Source of the DNA: Liopterus haemorrhoidalis
Taxonomy: Eukaryota > Arthropoda > Insecta > Coleoptera > Dytiscidae
NCBI GenBank assembly: GCA_963971575.1
Contig: OZ020611.1
Coordinates: 4,662,882 to 4,726,881, forward strand
Direction of reading: 5' to 3'
DNA length: 64,000 bases
In this document: positions 1-9,514 of the stretch, one piece after another
How the letters are laid out: the number at the start of each line of letters is the position of its first letter
Numbering within the stretch: the first letter of the stretch is position 1
Translations under genes and position numbers: made by a program
The notes under the pieces: generated by a model
Seen by the model: only the letters and a program-made list of their open reading frames with translations
The model's database searches: none
What the model was told of the DNA's origin: nothing

Positions 1-159
1 TATTTTTTTTTTTTCGATGAACTCATATTTGTTTATATTTTTAAGGGGATATGTTTTTTAGATGTTTTAGTATTTTTCTTATGTGTGGGTCAAAGAGTTG
101 TATAAGCATGCCAAATTTTAACTCTCTAGGTTTAGCCGTTTGGCTACAATTTTTACCGA

Positions 160-196
<37 letters not shown>

Positions 197-282
197 TAGA
201 CAGACAGATAGACAGACAGACAAACAGACGACAAAATGACGGTATAAGGGTTTTTTGGTCATACCTATAAAACCCTAAAAAT
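1..282 (-). mobile_element. HINE-1 copy 0, 5' part (GTCT-microsatellite element)
   Basis: This is the 5' end of the recurrent HINE-1 family described at 33183-34128, read on the minus strand and cut off by the start of the window. It shows the subterminal motif AGGGTTTTATAGGTATGACC, then a conserved block, then the (GTCT)n tract, then the block that ends in TTGGCATGCTTATACAAC. The short open frames here only translate the tetranucleotide repeat (CLSV repeats) and are not genes. Confidence 0.85.
161..229. repeat. (CAGA)n microsatellite inside HINE-1 copy 0
   Basis: A run of imperfect CAGA units (GTCT on the element strand) with a few AACA and TAGA variants. The same tract sits at the same place in every HINE-1 copy in the window, so it is an internal part of the mobile element and not an independent microsatellite. 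Confidence 0.9.
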
Positions 283-387
283 GGTAAAAAATGCCATTTT
301 GCGCCAATAGGTCGGATTGATTGTTTAAAATATAATTAAACACTCCACTCTTCTTCAATGCAAGCACCGAGAAAAAGCAGCTTAGTA

Positions 388-962
388 ATAGACCGGGAGC
401 TCATGACATTTTTGGTCTCCGATTTCATACAGCATGCCTTTTGGAGGAGAGAATATTTACCCTGTGACAACAAAAAAGGGATGGTACTAAACCCCTGCAC
501 GCTTTCCGGTCATAGGGAAAATTGCATTTCCACTTGCACAAAATTTTTGTGCTTTTCTCTGATTTAATATTGCTTGCCCTTTTGTCAAAAGAAAGTTATA
601 ACAAATTAAAAGTCTTTTAATTATAGGCATGCTGTATGAAAACGCGGAAAATCATATTTTTTTATTACAAGATCACATGACCGTTTGAGCCCTTTGGGAC
701 CCTCCGAATCGCATGCATATATTTAAAAGACTTTAAATTTGTTATAACTTTCTTTTGACAATAGGGCAAGCAATATTAAATCAGAGAAAAGCACAAAAAT
801 TTTGTGTTTAAGTGGAAATGCAATTTTTTTTCCCTATGACCGGAAAGCGTGCAGGGGTTTAGTACTATCCCTTTTTTGTTGTCACAGGGTAAATATTCTC
901 TCCTCCAAAAGGCATGCTGTATGAAATCGGAGACCAAAAACTGTCATGAGCTCCCGGTCTAT
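388..962. mobile_element. Foldback element with ~235-bp arms
   Basis: The stretch 388-623 is repeated as its near-perfect reverse complement at 719-962, leaving a spacer of about 95 bp. Both arms begin with ATAGACCGGGAGCTCATGAC at their outer ends and differ only by a few substitutions and single-base indels. The spacer starts with GGCATGCTGTATGAAAA, which resembles an internal motif of the arms, so the hairpin may come from two head-to-head copies of one repeat. The open frames at 358-567 and 849-1277 run through the arms in opposite directions and are not supported as genes. No target duplication was found. Confidence 0.85.
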
Positions 963-1029
963 AAGATTTTTGCCCAGAAGCCTATTTCTGTCTCTGCACA
1001 GGTACATTACCTCCAGCTCTCGAAAAAAA

Positions 1030-1159
1030 AAACGATTCGATACGTTACTGGATCAAATGTACTGATATTAGAAAAGTGTCGGAAGATTAGTATCGATACT
1101 AAAATCGCGATATCGAATGAAAAATATCGATACTGGTATCGTATCAGTAATATCGGAAC
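1030..1159. repeat. TATCGATA-rich palindromic stretch
   Basis: A cluster of short palindromic words (ATCGAT, GGTATCG, CGATACC-like) within about 100 bp. Such clusters are often the ends of DNA elements. No partner end was found, apart from the hAT-type element that interrupts the sequence next to it. Confidence 0.4.
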
Positions 1160-1167
1160 ATCCCTAC

Positions 1168-1895
1168 CAGCGTTGCCAGATTATTATTTTACCAACTCGG
1201 GATTTATACCAAATAAATTTAAAAAAATCTGGTTTAAGGCGCAAAAAGCGGGACAACCTAATAAAATGTACAGTTAAATATTTCAAAAGGTTTGTTCATC
1301 TTAAAGCAATAATCTAAATACTGATACTAAACAATATTTTTTTCAGAAACTCGCCTATTTGTATTTGGCTGACGATTTTACTTTAGAAAGAGTTTCTTTC
1401 TGGTTATTAATATATTGATAAAATTCAGCACATGAGTATTGCAGGTTGAACTGAACAAGTAATTCCGATTTTATCAACTCAATAAAACAACTGATTCTTG
1501 CTTCTGACTGATTTTAAATTCATCTGAGAAAATACTCGTTCAGGATAGCAATTAGATGTTGGTATGCTATAATAAATTAAATTAACTTAGAATAGCTTAA
1601 ATAACTGATGCCATTTTTGTACAGCTAAGTCCTTCGAATTTTTCGCAATCATGTCAAAAGATGGTTTTAGCAAGTTGAATTCATAAATCAGGTCCATATC
1701 TACTTCATCAAGTACCAATGTGCGAAGTTCCGTGCAAATTCCCGTGCGGCACGCCAGCATTAGGTACACACGCATCCATTGCATTGTTTTGACTTTACCT
1801 CAACGATTTATTTCTTTTTGAATAATTCGTGAATTTAGCTGTCCCGCGCGGGACAGTCTATTCTTGTTCAAAAAGCGGGACGTCTGGCAACGCTG
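1168..1895. mobile_element. Non-autonomous hAT-type element, 728 bp
   Basis: The element begins with CAGCGTTGCCAGA and ends with the exact reverse complement TCTGGCAACGCTG. It is bracketed by an identical 8-bp target duplication, ATCCCTAC, at 1160-1167 and 1896-1903. A CAG-starting inverted repeat plus an 8-bp duplication is the hallmark of the hAT superfamily. Just inside the ends are the inverted pieces AAAAGCGGGAC and related words. There is no transposase frame: the minus-strand ORF at 1587-1784 matches nothing I recognise. The perfect duplication suggests a fairly recent insertion. Confidence 0.88.
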
Positions 1896-1935
1896 ATCCC
1901 TACACACCACAAAGATTTTGAAATGTTTGTTCATT

Positions 1936-2030
1936 AAGACGAGAATACATAAAAAAAAATGTTGTACCAGTTATCTTTATTTATTTAACATATTTTTATT
2001 TAAATTTATTTCGCTTTTGCCAAGTTTAGA
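1936..2030. repeat. Left copy of ~95-bp direct repeat around a LINE fragment
   Basis: It starts AAGACGAGAATACAT and ends CCAAGTTTA and is repeated at 2592-2684 with a few differences. The two copies exactly bracket the LINE tail between them, so they look like an unusually long target-site duplication. Confidence 0.75.
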
Positions 2031-2591
2031 AAATCATCATCAAGCCTTGTCCATCATCGGGTGATTTTGGACTGCCTCTAAAAAGAGCATAGGCTGTCAA
2101 TAAAATTTCTCCATCTAACTCGTCTATCTGCCATAGGCTTCAAGTCGGTGATGTTGTTATAAAGTCTTTTGTCTTGGTTTTGAGAGCTCCATGCATTTAT
2201 TTCTAGCAGGGTTGAGCGACGCCAGGTGTTCTTGGCTCGCCCTCTACGCCTAGTGCCCTGAGGGTTGTATGCTAGTGCATGTCGACACACTTCGCTAGGA
2301 GCCCTTCGAAGAGTGTGCCCTAACCAACCATACTTCCTTCTTTTTATTTGCAAATTAATGTACATTTGACCAGTTCTTTGCCCCAATTCTACGTTTGATA
2401 TTCTACGTGGCCAATAAATGCGATGAATTCTTCGAAGACATCGATTTACAAATACTCGCACTCTTCTCTTGATAGCTTCTGTTACGAACCAAGTCTCGCA
2501 GCCGTACAGAAGAACTGACGTCACGCATGCCCTGAATATGGTAGTTTTCGTGGAAGTACTGTAAATCGCAGAACTCCATACACGGCCATAA
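2031..2591 (-). pseudogene. LINE (RTE/CFDP2-like) reverse-transcriptase C-terminal fragment
   Basis: Read on the minus strand, the frame covers 2591-2078 and holds the C-terminal region of a non-LTR retrotransposon polyprotein. The motif SVLLYGCETW is diagnostic. It is followed by a basic stretch with a GWLGHTLRR-type motif and RRRGRAKNTWRR, as in the widespread arthropod LINEs annotated as craniofacial development protein 2-like. The frame stays open upstream of the GTG at 2524 with KTTIFRACV, so the piece is 5'-truncated and not a gene start. The 3' end carries the short tail ATGATGATT. Only the thumb and C-terminal part remain. Confidence 0.8.
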
Positions 2592-2684
2592 AAGACGAGA
2601 ATACATTTAAAAAAAATGTTCCAGTTATCTTTATTTATTTAACATATTTTTATTTAAATTTATTTAGCCTTTGCCAAGTTTAAA
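2592..2684. repeat. Right copy of ~95-bp direct repeat
   Basis: The partner of 1936-2030. It keeps the same order of words (GTTATCTTTATTTATTTAAC and TTTGCCAAGTTTA) with a 3-bp deletion near GTTCCAG. Confidence 0.75.
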
Positions 2685-2692
2685 AAATAAAG

Positions 2693-3203
2693 TAAAGTGT
2701 ATATTCTTATTATATTTTTATTGTAACATATCACCCACAAACTATTTACTTAAATTATGATACATTTCATTTTAAAGAAACAAGGTCATAATTTACTATA
2801 ACATTCCTTTATATCTGTCCAACCGGAGGCAGTAACATTTTTAGCATCCTTATCAGCTTCATATGTATAACTTTTGTAGTTTCTCTATATGTTCTGCTTC
2901 CCGTCATCTCTATGATTGCCCCGTCCTGCGGCTATTGTTCCAAATCTCCGTTGTCATAGTAACGTTTGCCATTTGTTTAGGCTACGACTCCTGGGGGAGG
3001 GCAGCTTGTCAGATTCACCACCGACCGCCGCGACTCTAAAAGGGATATCATTTTATATGTGTCCTTGGATAATTCGTGCCCAGGACAAATAAATCGCCAC
3101 TCATTGCGTGTAATGACGGAGCAATTAGGATTTATTTCTGTTTTGTGTTTGGGTTTGATACTTTTGTGTCCCGACTGTTTTAAATTCACTGTGGACAGAA
3201 CTG
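2693..3203. other. Unassigned AT-rich stretch
   Basis: No recognisable gene. A 70-codon minus-strand ORF at 2977-3189 matches no family I know. Nothing else was seen besides the palindrome that follows. Confidence 0.4.
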
Positions 3204-3244
3204 TCCCAGAAGGGTGTTAATATCATATTAACACTCTTCTGGGA
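3204..3244. repeat. Near-perfect 20-bp-stem palindrome
   Basis: The arm TCCCAGAAGGGTGTTAATAT (3204-3223), a single central C, and the arm ATATTAACACTCTTCTGGGA (3225-3244) pair with one G/A difference. It could be a cruciform or a remnant of two abutting inverted ends. No associated gene. Confidence 0.75.
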
Positions 3245-4245
3245 TGGTGACTCCACGTAAAAATTGAATATCTAATGTTAAAATTTACTAACACAATTTT
3301 CAACAAAGCCAGTTAAAAGAAGAACAAGGTTAATGAAAGAGAAATAGATGATGTATTTTTTGGATTAGGGTCATTCCATGTCAAGTGGTCTAATTTCAGA
3401 GAAGTGCCCTGTTCGACCATCACGGATTTCAATGAAATTTTGTATGGACATTCACACATGTCCCCAACGAACATCGGTAAAGTTTTATGTTCATCCATGC
3501 AATACTTGCTGAGATTTAGTAATTTGTTTGACCCCATACTGCTGCCTTCTATAGTATGACACTGGGAATTCGGCAACTTTGAGACACAGTATCTCTGGCA
3601 ATATTTTGTTGAGAGAAACAAAACTTTGCCATCTTGTACAACTTTTTGCGCTCCATTAAACAATATAATAAACAAATCTTCATGAGCCATTTCCGTGAAG
3701 AAAATTTGGAGCAAACTGGCAAAAAAATTTGCGGCTCGAATAAATTTTAAAATTTGGCTTTTTATACCTCTGGAAGTAAAAGTACGGTAAACGTTAAATT
3801 ATGCACATAATAACTTATCAATACAAGGTTTTCGAATATACAATTTCATTCTCCTAATATTTTTCATCAGTTCAGGAACTGAGTGTAAAGTTGATGATTT
3901 TTTGTGAGAATGCCGAAAATAGGGTATTTTTAGCCCACTTTTACAAAAGTATACCTTCTGGAAACTTTTTTAAATTATTTTCATTAGAAAGAGCATGTTT
4001 CAAACCCCCTAAAAAGTAGAGTTGGTTTTTCATCTCTGGCATATAAGGCCTTAGAAATAGGGACAAATTTGAGGACGTTTCTATAACATGCTGCTATCGC
4101 AATATCACATGCATTCCATTATTTTCCATCTTATTTGTTTTATACAGACATTATAAGTGCCTAAATTGTGTTGGTCCATGGTGAAATTGTCACTACCAGT
4201 TCAGAAACTTGAACCAGTAACCCCATAGGGGTCACGCCGATAACC

Positions 4246-4650
4246 GTGCAATACCAGCCACAGGTGGGTTTCTTGGTTGAGGATCCCAAGCCTCTAGTTT
4301 GGTTTCTTCGTCAAGGTTCCAAAGCCTTATGTGGGTATCTGTCCGGTTCCCAAGCTAATGATTGGGCAGCTTATCCTAGGTTCCTAAGCCTAAAGTGGGT
4401 ATTTTACATGGTTCCCAAGCCGAAGTCCATAATGTTTGTGGGTACATTCGATTTGACGCTCCGAGCGTTCCGAGCACGTTCTGTACACTCAAACGTGTTC
4501 GATTTGACGCTCGGAGTACACTCAATTGCATTCGTTTTGCGATCTAGCGAGCATTTAGAGTGCGCTCTATGTGTTCGGGGTTTTAAGACCGAGCATATGG
4601 AGTATGACGTAAAAAAGTGGGGGAACGGCGGGAAAGAAATGAAAGTTTAA
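4246..4650 (+). CDS. Unrecognised 134-codon ORF inside the long-TIR element
   Basis: An open frame lying wholly inside the 3368-5288 element. Its translation shows no domain I recognise, no signal peptide and no transmembrane helix. It overlaps a patch of short repeated words (CGCTCGGAGTACACTC-like), which suggests chance openness. It is listed because it is the only sizeable plus-strand frame in the element. Confidence 0.15.
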   Translation: MQYQPQVGFLVEDPKPLVWFLRQGSKALCGYLSGSQANDWAAYPRFLSLKWVFYMVPKPKSIMFVGTFDLTLRAFRARSVHSNVFDLTLGVHSIAFVLRSSEHLECALCVRGFKTEHMEYDVKKWGNGGKEMKV

Positions 4651-4684
4651 AATTAAATTATAAATAAAATAAAAATAATAGCCT

Positions 4685-4725
4685 TAGACAAATAACAATA
4701 GACAAATAATATTGTTATTTGTCTA
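4685..4725. repeat. Hairpin with perfect 15-bp arms
   Basis: TAGACAAATAACAAT (4685-4699) and ATTGTTATTTGTCTA (4711-4725) are exact reverse complements with an 11-nt loop. The loop itself repeats part of the arm (AGACAAATAAT). Confidence 0.8.
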
Positions 4726-5289
4726 TGGCAACAGAGTACGGCCATTTTATGTATTTGTGACGTTCTTTAAACAGCAAAAAAAAATATTAAAATACCCCGT
4801 GCATAAAATTAAAATGGAAAAAATTCATTAAATTAATTCATTAATTATTATTTAATTTTTAATTAATTTTTTTTCTTCATCATTGAAAAAAAATGAAGGA
4901 AAAACCGAGGTATATAATTTTGATTCATGACTGACGTGAACTAATCTGACAGTAAAAACGCCGCCTAAAGTTGTAGGGTTAGATTTTATAAACATTACGT
5001 CACAAGAACGCTCGCTCCGTTAGTGCTCTATTCATGACGTCACCATCAACTGTTCGCTCAGCGCTCGCTCTACTCTGTACAAGTCGAATGCACCCTGTAT
5101 GAATTGCCAAATTCCAACGATGGCTTATTTATTATTGAATTTAAAAGCCACGTTCTTCAGTGTCACTTCTGGGAATTGATACTGTCGGCCTGATGCATGT
5201 ATGAATGTCCATACAAAATTTCATCGAAATCCGAGATGGTCGAGAAGGGCACTTCTCTGAAATCAGACCACTTGACATGGAATGACCCA

Positions 5290-5316
5290 CTTGCTGACAG
5301 CATCTTTAAAAAAAAT
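5290..5316 (-). pseudogene. 25-bp LINE scrap left by deletion
   Basis: CTTGCTGACAGCATCTTT here is identical to coding sequence of the LINE at 6839-7514 (KDAVSK on the minus strand). It sits beside the same GAATGACCCACTT flank that borders that LINE's 3' end at 6835. The simplest reading is a LINE insertion reduced to a scrap by deletion between two ACTT words. Confidence 0.5.
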
Positions 5317-5732
5317 TTATGTGAAGTGTGAATCTTCACACATTTCTGGGTTTTGCAGGTATTTAGTAACTGAATGATGATTATTTGGGATGCCAAAACA
5401 AATTTTATGTCAAAATACTTTTTATGAATTTTAATTCGAATGCTTAATACCTTTATTTAAGTTTCTAAATATGTACAGTATTTTATTTATACAGCAAGGT
5501 TCAGTAAGATTTTTAAAATTGCGCCTATGGCTTCCATTGGTTGCTTATATCATAAGTCCCGCCCTCTGCTTTCGTCAAACAGAATTAAATTATAATTTCA
5601 ACACTTCCCACTGGTTATTAAATTTACGCTTTTAAAAAATAAATGCAACATTTACCAAAATATAACTAGAATTTTGACAAAATAATTTAAACAAAATAGA
5701 AATGCAAAAAAAAAACAGAAAAAAATAAAATT

Positions 5733-5819
5733 AACAGGATTCGAAGTCTGCAACGTTCGCACTGCAATTTACAAAGTGCGTTACGAAACCATCTGAGCTA
5801 CCAGAGTTTCTTATCTGAA
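5733..5819 (-). other. tRNA-like module of HINE-1 copy A
   Basis: Read on the minus strand it contains TGGTAGCTCAGATGG, matching the RNA polymerase III A-box pattern, and GACTTCGAATCCTG, matching the B box, about 38 bp apart. It interrupts the element exactly where the other copies carry different modules. It is tRNA-derived in appearance but not a clean cloverleaf, so it is not called a tRNA gene. Confidence 0.75.
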
Positions 5820-6286
5820 GTGTTACATAGCGAATTAAATATTTAACATATTTTAGTTAAAAACACAAAAAATGTGTTATTTTCCGAAAACATAATCTGA
5901 TCAAAAATTCCTGTTGTACTATTCCGGTTCACACCAATGTACATTACTTAGAATTTTTTCAGATTTTTAGTTTAAACCATCTGGGCTACAGGGTGTGGGA
6001 CAAAAATTTTTTTGCACAATTTTGGCAAAAATCGCATCAAAATAATTTATTTTGCAAAAATAAAATTTTGATCGTTAATCCACGTACCAAGGGCTTTCAT
6101 TTGATACCCTACACAGAATTGTAAAAAAATATTTTTTTTTTCGATGAGCATATATTTGTTTATATTTTTATGGGGATATGTTTTTTAGATGTTTTAGTAT
6201 TTTTCCTAAGTGCGGTTCAAAGAGTTGTATAAGCATGCCAAATTTCAACTCTGTAGGTTTAGCCGTTTGGCTACAATTTTTACCGA

Positions 6287-6287
<1 letters not shown>

Positions 6288-6321
<34 letters not shown>

Positions 6322-6324
6322 GGC

Positions 6325-6391
<67 letters not shown>
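6288..6391. repeat. (CAGA)n microsatellite inside HINE-1 copy A
   Basis: About 26 nearly perfect CAGA units with a single CAGG, the internal tract of the element. Confidence 0.9.
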
Positions 6392-6392
<1 letters not shown>

Positions 6393-6679
6393 GACAAAAT
6401 GACGGTATAAGGGTTTTTTGGTCATACCTACAAAACCCTAAAAATAGCGGTTAGTTCCACCTAATCGTTTGGCATAGACTGTAGGTACAAATTAGGATTA
6501 TTATATTGGGTATAATAATGTTAATGTGAAATTAATTACTATTAAAAAGGAATATTTCTATTTCAAAATCTAATAAATGCTTTTTGTGTATTATATGTTA
6601 GTTTTTTCGTATTTTATCTTTACATTGTTAAATAAATCCTATATAATATAAATAAATAGCTTTTTTTAATATTAATAAA

Positions 6680-6785
6680 ACATCGATGTTTCCGATACAT
6701 CGATGTTTTTCCTTCCATGTTTTTTCAACATCGATAGTAAGCGCCGATGTTAACATCGATGTTAAACATCGATGTTTTGCCTTTG
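6680..6785. repeat. Palindromic AACATCGATGTT cluster
   Basis: Several copies of AACATCGATGTT or close variants (CATCGATG, GCCGATGTTAACATCG) within 100 bp, all able to self-pair. Probably the end of a decayed DNA element. Confidence 0.6.
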
Positions 6786-6799
6786 ATGTACAACCCTAC

Positions 6800-6835
6800 T
6801 TCTTTTAAATCAGACCACTTGACATAGAATGACCC
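6800..6835. mobile_element. Solitary right end of the long-TIR element
   Basis: AAATCAGACCACTTGACATA followed by GAATGACCC matches the right end of the element at 3368-5288. The rest of this copy is missing, and a LINE is inserted just after it. Confidence 0.6.
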
Positions 6836-6837
6836 AC

Positions 6838-6838
<1 letters not shown>

Positions 6839-6872
<34 letters not shown>

Positions 6873-7514
6873 CTTTATTGACCTAGATACATATACATGT
6901 TTTAAGTCAGTCAACAAAAAAAATTAAGATAAAATACAAAAAAATAAAGATAAAAATTGTCACATTTTAAAATTATAATTAAGAAACTCCTCTGTGGAAT
7001 AAAACACATTTTCCACAAAGAATAACTTTAAAAAGGATTTGAATTTATTATATTCCAAATTTCTAAGGTTCGCAGGAAATTTGTTCATAAATTTCACAGC
7101 AAAATAATTTGTACTATTCCTAGATTTGGCTAACCTCAGAAAGTTGGGATATATGTTAGTCTTGTTTCTTGTGTTGTAGCTATGTATATCGGCATAAGTT
7201 TGATTTTCTCTCTCCTTTTTGTGGAGGTATAATAGACAATGGTACATATATATTGAAGGTACAGTCATTATTTTTAATATGTTAAACTGACTTCTACAGT
7301 CGGACCTGTAGGGTGTAGACGTTAGAAGTCTTATTGCACGCCTTTGCAGAGAAAACACTCTTGAGGCTGCTGAAGAATGGCCCCATGCTAAGATGGCGTA
7401 CGAAATTTGAGAATGGAACTTGCTGACAGCATCTTTAAAAAATGAACTTTTAGTCTTAAAGTGAAACATACAATGATTAAGCGACATGTTTACAACATAT
7501 ATTGTATAGAACAA
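6839..7514 (-). pseudogene. 5'-truncated LINE with (TAA)n tail; reverse-transcriptase C-terminus
   Basis: The minus-strand frame 7514-6960 encodes the region after the palm domain of a non-LTR retrotransposon. Motifs typical of the I/Jockey/CR1-like group are present: SYAILAWGHSS, then FSLQRRAIRLL and later SYNTRNK. The 3' UTR carries the polyadenylation-like CAATAAA and ends in about ten TAA/ATT units at 6839-6871, a tail style known from I-like LINEs. The catalytic YADD region is missing through 5' truncation. No full target duplication is clear because the left flank is itself the end of another element. Confidence 0.82.
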
Positions 7515-7941
7515 TCAGCTATTAGTTGAGGTGTATCTTAAATGATGTGTAGGTATGTTATAGCCGTTGTTTACCTGCAATGGTGCCGCGGGATAAACGT
7601 ATAACACGGACAGTGGCAGGCAGAGGGCAGGCAGGAGGCAGCAGGTAGCAGGTAGGTCATGAACAACTGGATGTTACTGCTCTATTGCGCTACACGTACG
7701 TGCTGTACATTGCGCTATATGTGCCAAGGTACATCTTATTGTTACTTATACTGCTATATGCTCTATTAGATTCTACCATAAACTTAATGAATTCATAGAT
7801 TTTATTGTTGAAACTAATAGAGAAACTATACATGAATTTCTTAAATAACACAGACCCACGATATTTTACGGGATTTTTTTTATAAATATTCTAGATTACT
7901 AGTTGCGTACTGATTGCAAAATTCAATAGTGTTTGTGTTTA
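7515..7941. other. Unassigned stretch with purine-rich AGGCAGG patch
   Basis: No gene seen. A short patch at 7610-7660 repeats AGGCAGG/AGCAGGT words. Confidence 0.4.
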
Positions 7942-7943
7942 TA

Positions 7944-8860
7944 CGAGGGGCAATCAAATATAAACGACCCTTTTATTTTAACATTTTTTTTTACAAGAAA
8001 TATTTATACATTTCTACAAATTATTTTTCCACATAGTCTCCTCCTTTTAGGATGCATTTTTCCCAACGTTTGGGCAGTTTCTTTTTCCCGTTTTCGTAGA
8101 ATGACATTTAGTATCTAACCAGTTGCGCACAAACGTCTTCACTTGATCATTGTTCTCAAATCGCTCGCCTCCAAGTGTTCCTTTGATGGGCCCAAAGATA
8201 TGGTTTTCGCATAGCCATAAGTCTCGACTATAAGTTGGATATTCAAGTGTTTTCCAGTGCATATCCACCAGTTTATGTTGCGTTAGATCTGCTATGAGGG
8301 ACCTGGCGTTGTCGTGAAGGATCATCACTCAGCAGCTTTGGAACCCAACGTGATGAGATTTTTTTGCAGCCCAAGTGCTTTCGGAAGATTGATTGGATAC
8401 TTCCATAGCTGACACAAAGTTCCTTCGAAATTTCAAGCACTATTAATCGTCGATCCCGTTCCATTAACTCACAAGCACGAGCAATGTTTTCACAATGGTG
8501 CGAGACCGGCGAGGATGACTTTGATTTTCAACTAGTTCACGGCCTTGCTTGAACTCGTTGGTCCAAACTTTCACCCTTGGCCTTGAAAGGGTGTCTTGCC
8601 CGAACTGGAACTGCGGTGAATTTCGGCTGGTTTCACGTTTTCACGGGTTAAAAACTTTATAATAATGTGTTGCGCAGCAGAGACTGGCACACTCTTCACA
8701 TTCCTCGCAAGAGCTACTAAATATGACATTAAATAAACCGATTGGGCTGGTTTTCCCTCTCTACGAATCTCTACCTGACGACCCCAACCACCAGAATACA
8801 CATTGTTATCTATCCCGCCGCTCAACCGAGAAAGGCTTGTTTATATTTGATTGACCCTCG
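7944..8860 (-). mobile_element. Internally deleted mariner element
   Basis: The inverted ends CGAGGGGCAATCAAATATAA (left) and its near-complement at the right end are bordered by TA on each side (7942-7943 and 8861-8862), as for Tc1/mariner. On the minus strand transposase pieces run in order: the N-terminus (AAQHIIIKFLTRENVKPAEI), the WTNEFKQG region, the second helix-turn-helix with SYGSIQSIFRKHLG, then RWVPKLL. The frame then jumps directly to the LHDNARS catalytic block. The region with the first catalytic Asp has been deleted. At about 917 bp the element is well short of the usual 1.3 kb. Confidence 0.85.
8047..8464 (-). pseudogene. mariner transposase remnant (HTH plus DNAR block, middle deleted)
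   Basis: Two minus-strand frames overlap. 8464-8273 reads ...SKELCVSYGSIQSIFRKHLG...RWVPKLLSDDPSRQR, and 8328-8047 reads LHDNARSLIADLT...PTYSRDL...FGPIKGTLGGERF. In intact mariners these motifs are separated by well over 100 residues containing the first Asp. Here they share the bases around GATGATCCTTCACGAC, so a deletion with short homology and a frame change joined them. The second Asp (HDNA) survives; the third Asp block is mutated (RDLWLCEN). Confidence 0.8.
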
Positions 8861-8862
8861 TA

Positions 8863-9514
8863 GAACATACCATGTTACAATTGTCCCGTATAACTATAAT
8901 CACATTATTAAACTACAAACTATAAACTTCATGTTTACAACCATGTTGTAAATAGTCAACGGTCAGTGGCGCAGGGATATTTGTTTTTGTTAATCCTTTA
9001 AGTAAGATGCGTAATGTGAAAACTAATCCCTACGGCTATGGGTTGACACGCCTAGTTATATCACTTCTATTGTAATTTTATGAGTTCCCTAACTTTTATT
9101 ATTTTATTGCGAACTTCAAAACTACTATGGTACGGACTATATTTTTCTCTGTTGTTAGAAACCGGATTATTATTGTTTAAGAAATATTGGTAGAAATGTG
9201 GATTATTGTCCAAACGTAGCATTATTATCTAAGCCTGGACAAAAAAAAGTTTTTATATTAAATTAATTCGTTTTTTATTTTTCGTTATTAGAAGCCCTCA
9301 AAAATATTTGTATTTTTTATTGACTTTTCTAATGTTAGATTTAATTATCCGCAATTCAAACAAATCTAACTAATGGTACATATAGTGGTCTATTGAAATA
9401 TCTACTTACAACTAATTTGAAGTGTTATACGTATCAATCATAGTACATAAGTGGATAACTGTAGCCCATTTTATAAGAGATAAGATTTGTGGAGGCATTT
9501 CTAGAATCGGTCGA
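8863..9514. other. Unassigned AT-rich stretch
   Basis: No gene or clear repeat end was seen over about 650 bp. Confidence 0.4.

Larger units (their letters stand above)
3368..5288. mobile_element. 1.9-kb DNA element with ~90-bp terminal inverted repeats
   Basis: The left end starts GGGTCATTCCATGTCAAGTG and stays similar to the reverse complement of the right end for about 90 bp, with only a handful of mismatches. The superfamily is not assigned because no transposase and no clean target duplication is visible. Inside are a GC-richer patch at 4440-4600, an AT-rich block, a 15-bp-arm hairpin and a 134-codon ORF (4246-4650) that I do not recognise. A third copy of the right end stands alone at 6800-6835, so the family is repeated. 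Confidence 0.75.
5317..6445 (-). mobile_element. HINE-1 copy A, essentially full length
   Basis: Minus-strand copy of the family. From its 5' end at 6445 it has the AGGGTTTTGTAGGTATGACC motif, a long (GTCT)n tract (6288-6391), a conserved block of about 450 bp, the tRNA-like module at 5733-5819, a second conserved block of about 400 bp, and the terminal hairpin region AAGATTCACACTTCACAT at 5317-5345. Its module type (A box TAGCTCAGATGG, B box GACTTCGAATCC) differs from all other copies. The ORFs here are repeat translations or chance frames. Confidence 0.88.

Noticed and set aside
41..262. Small proteins made of CLSV or RQTD repeats (also at 6168-6425, 47541-47774, 61135-61443)
   Set aside because: They translate the (GTCT)n microsatellite of HINE elements; there is no independent coding evidence.
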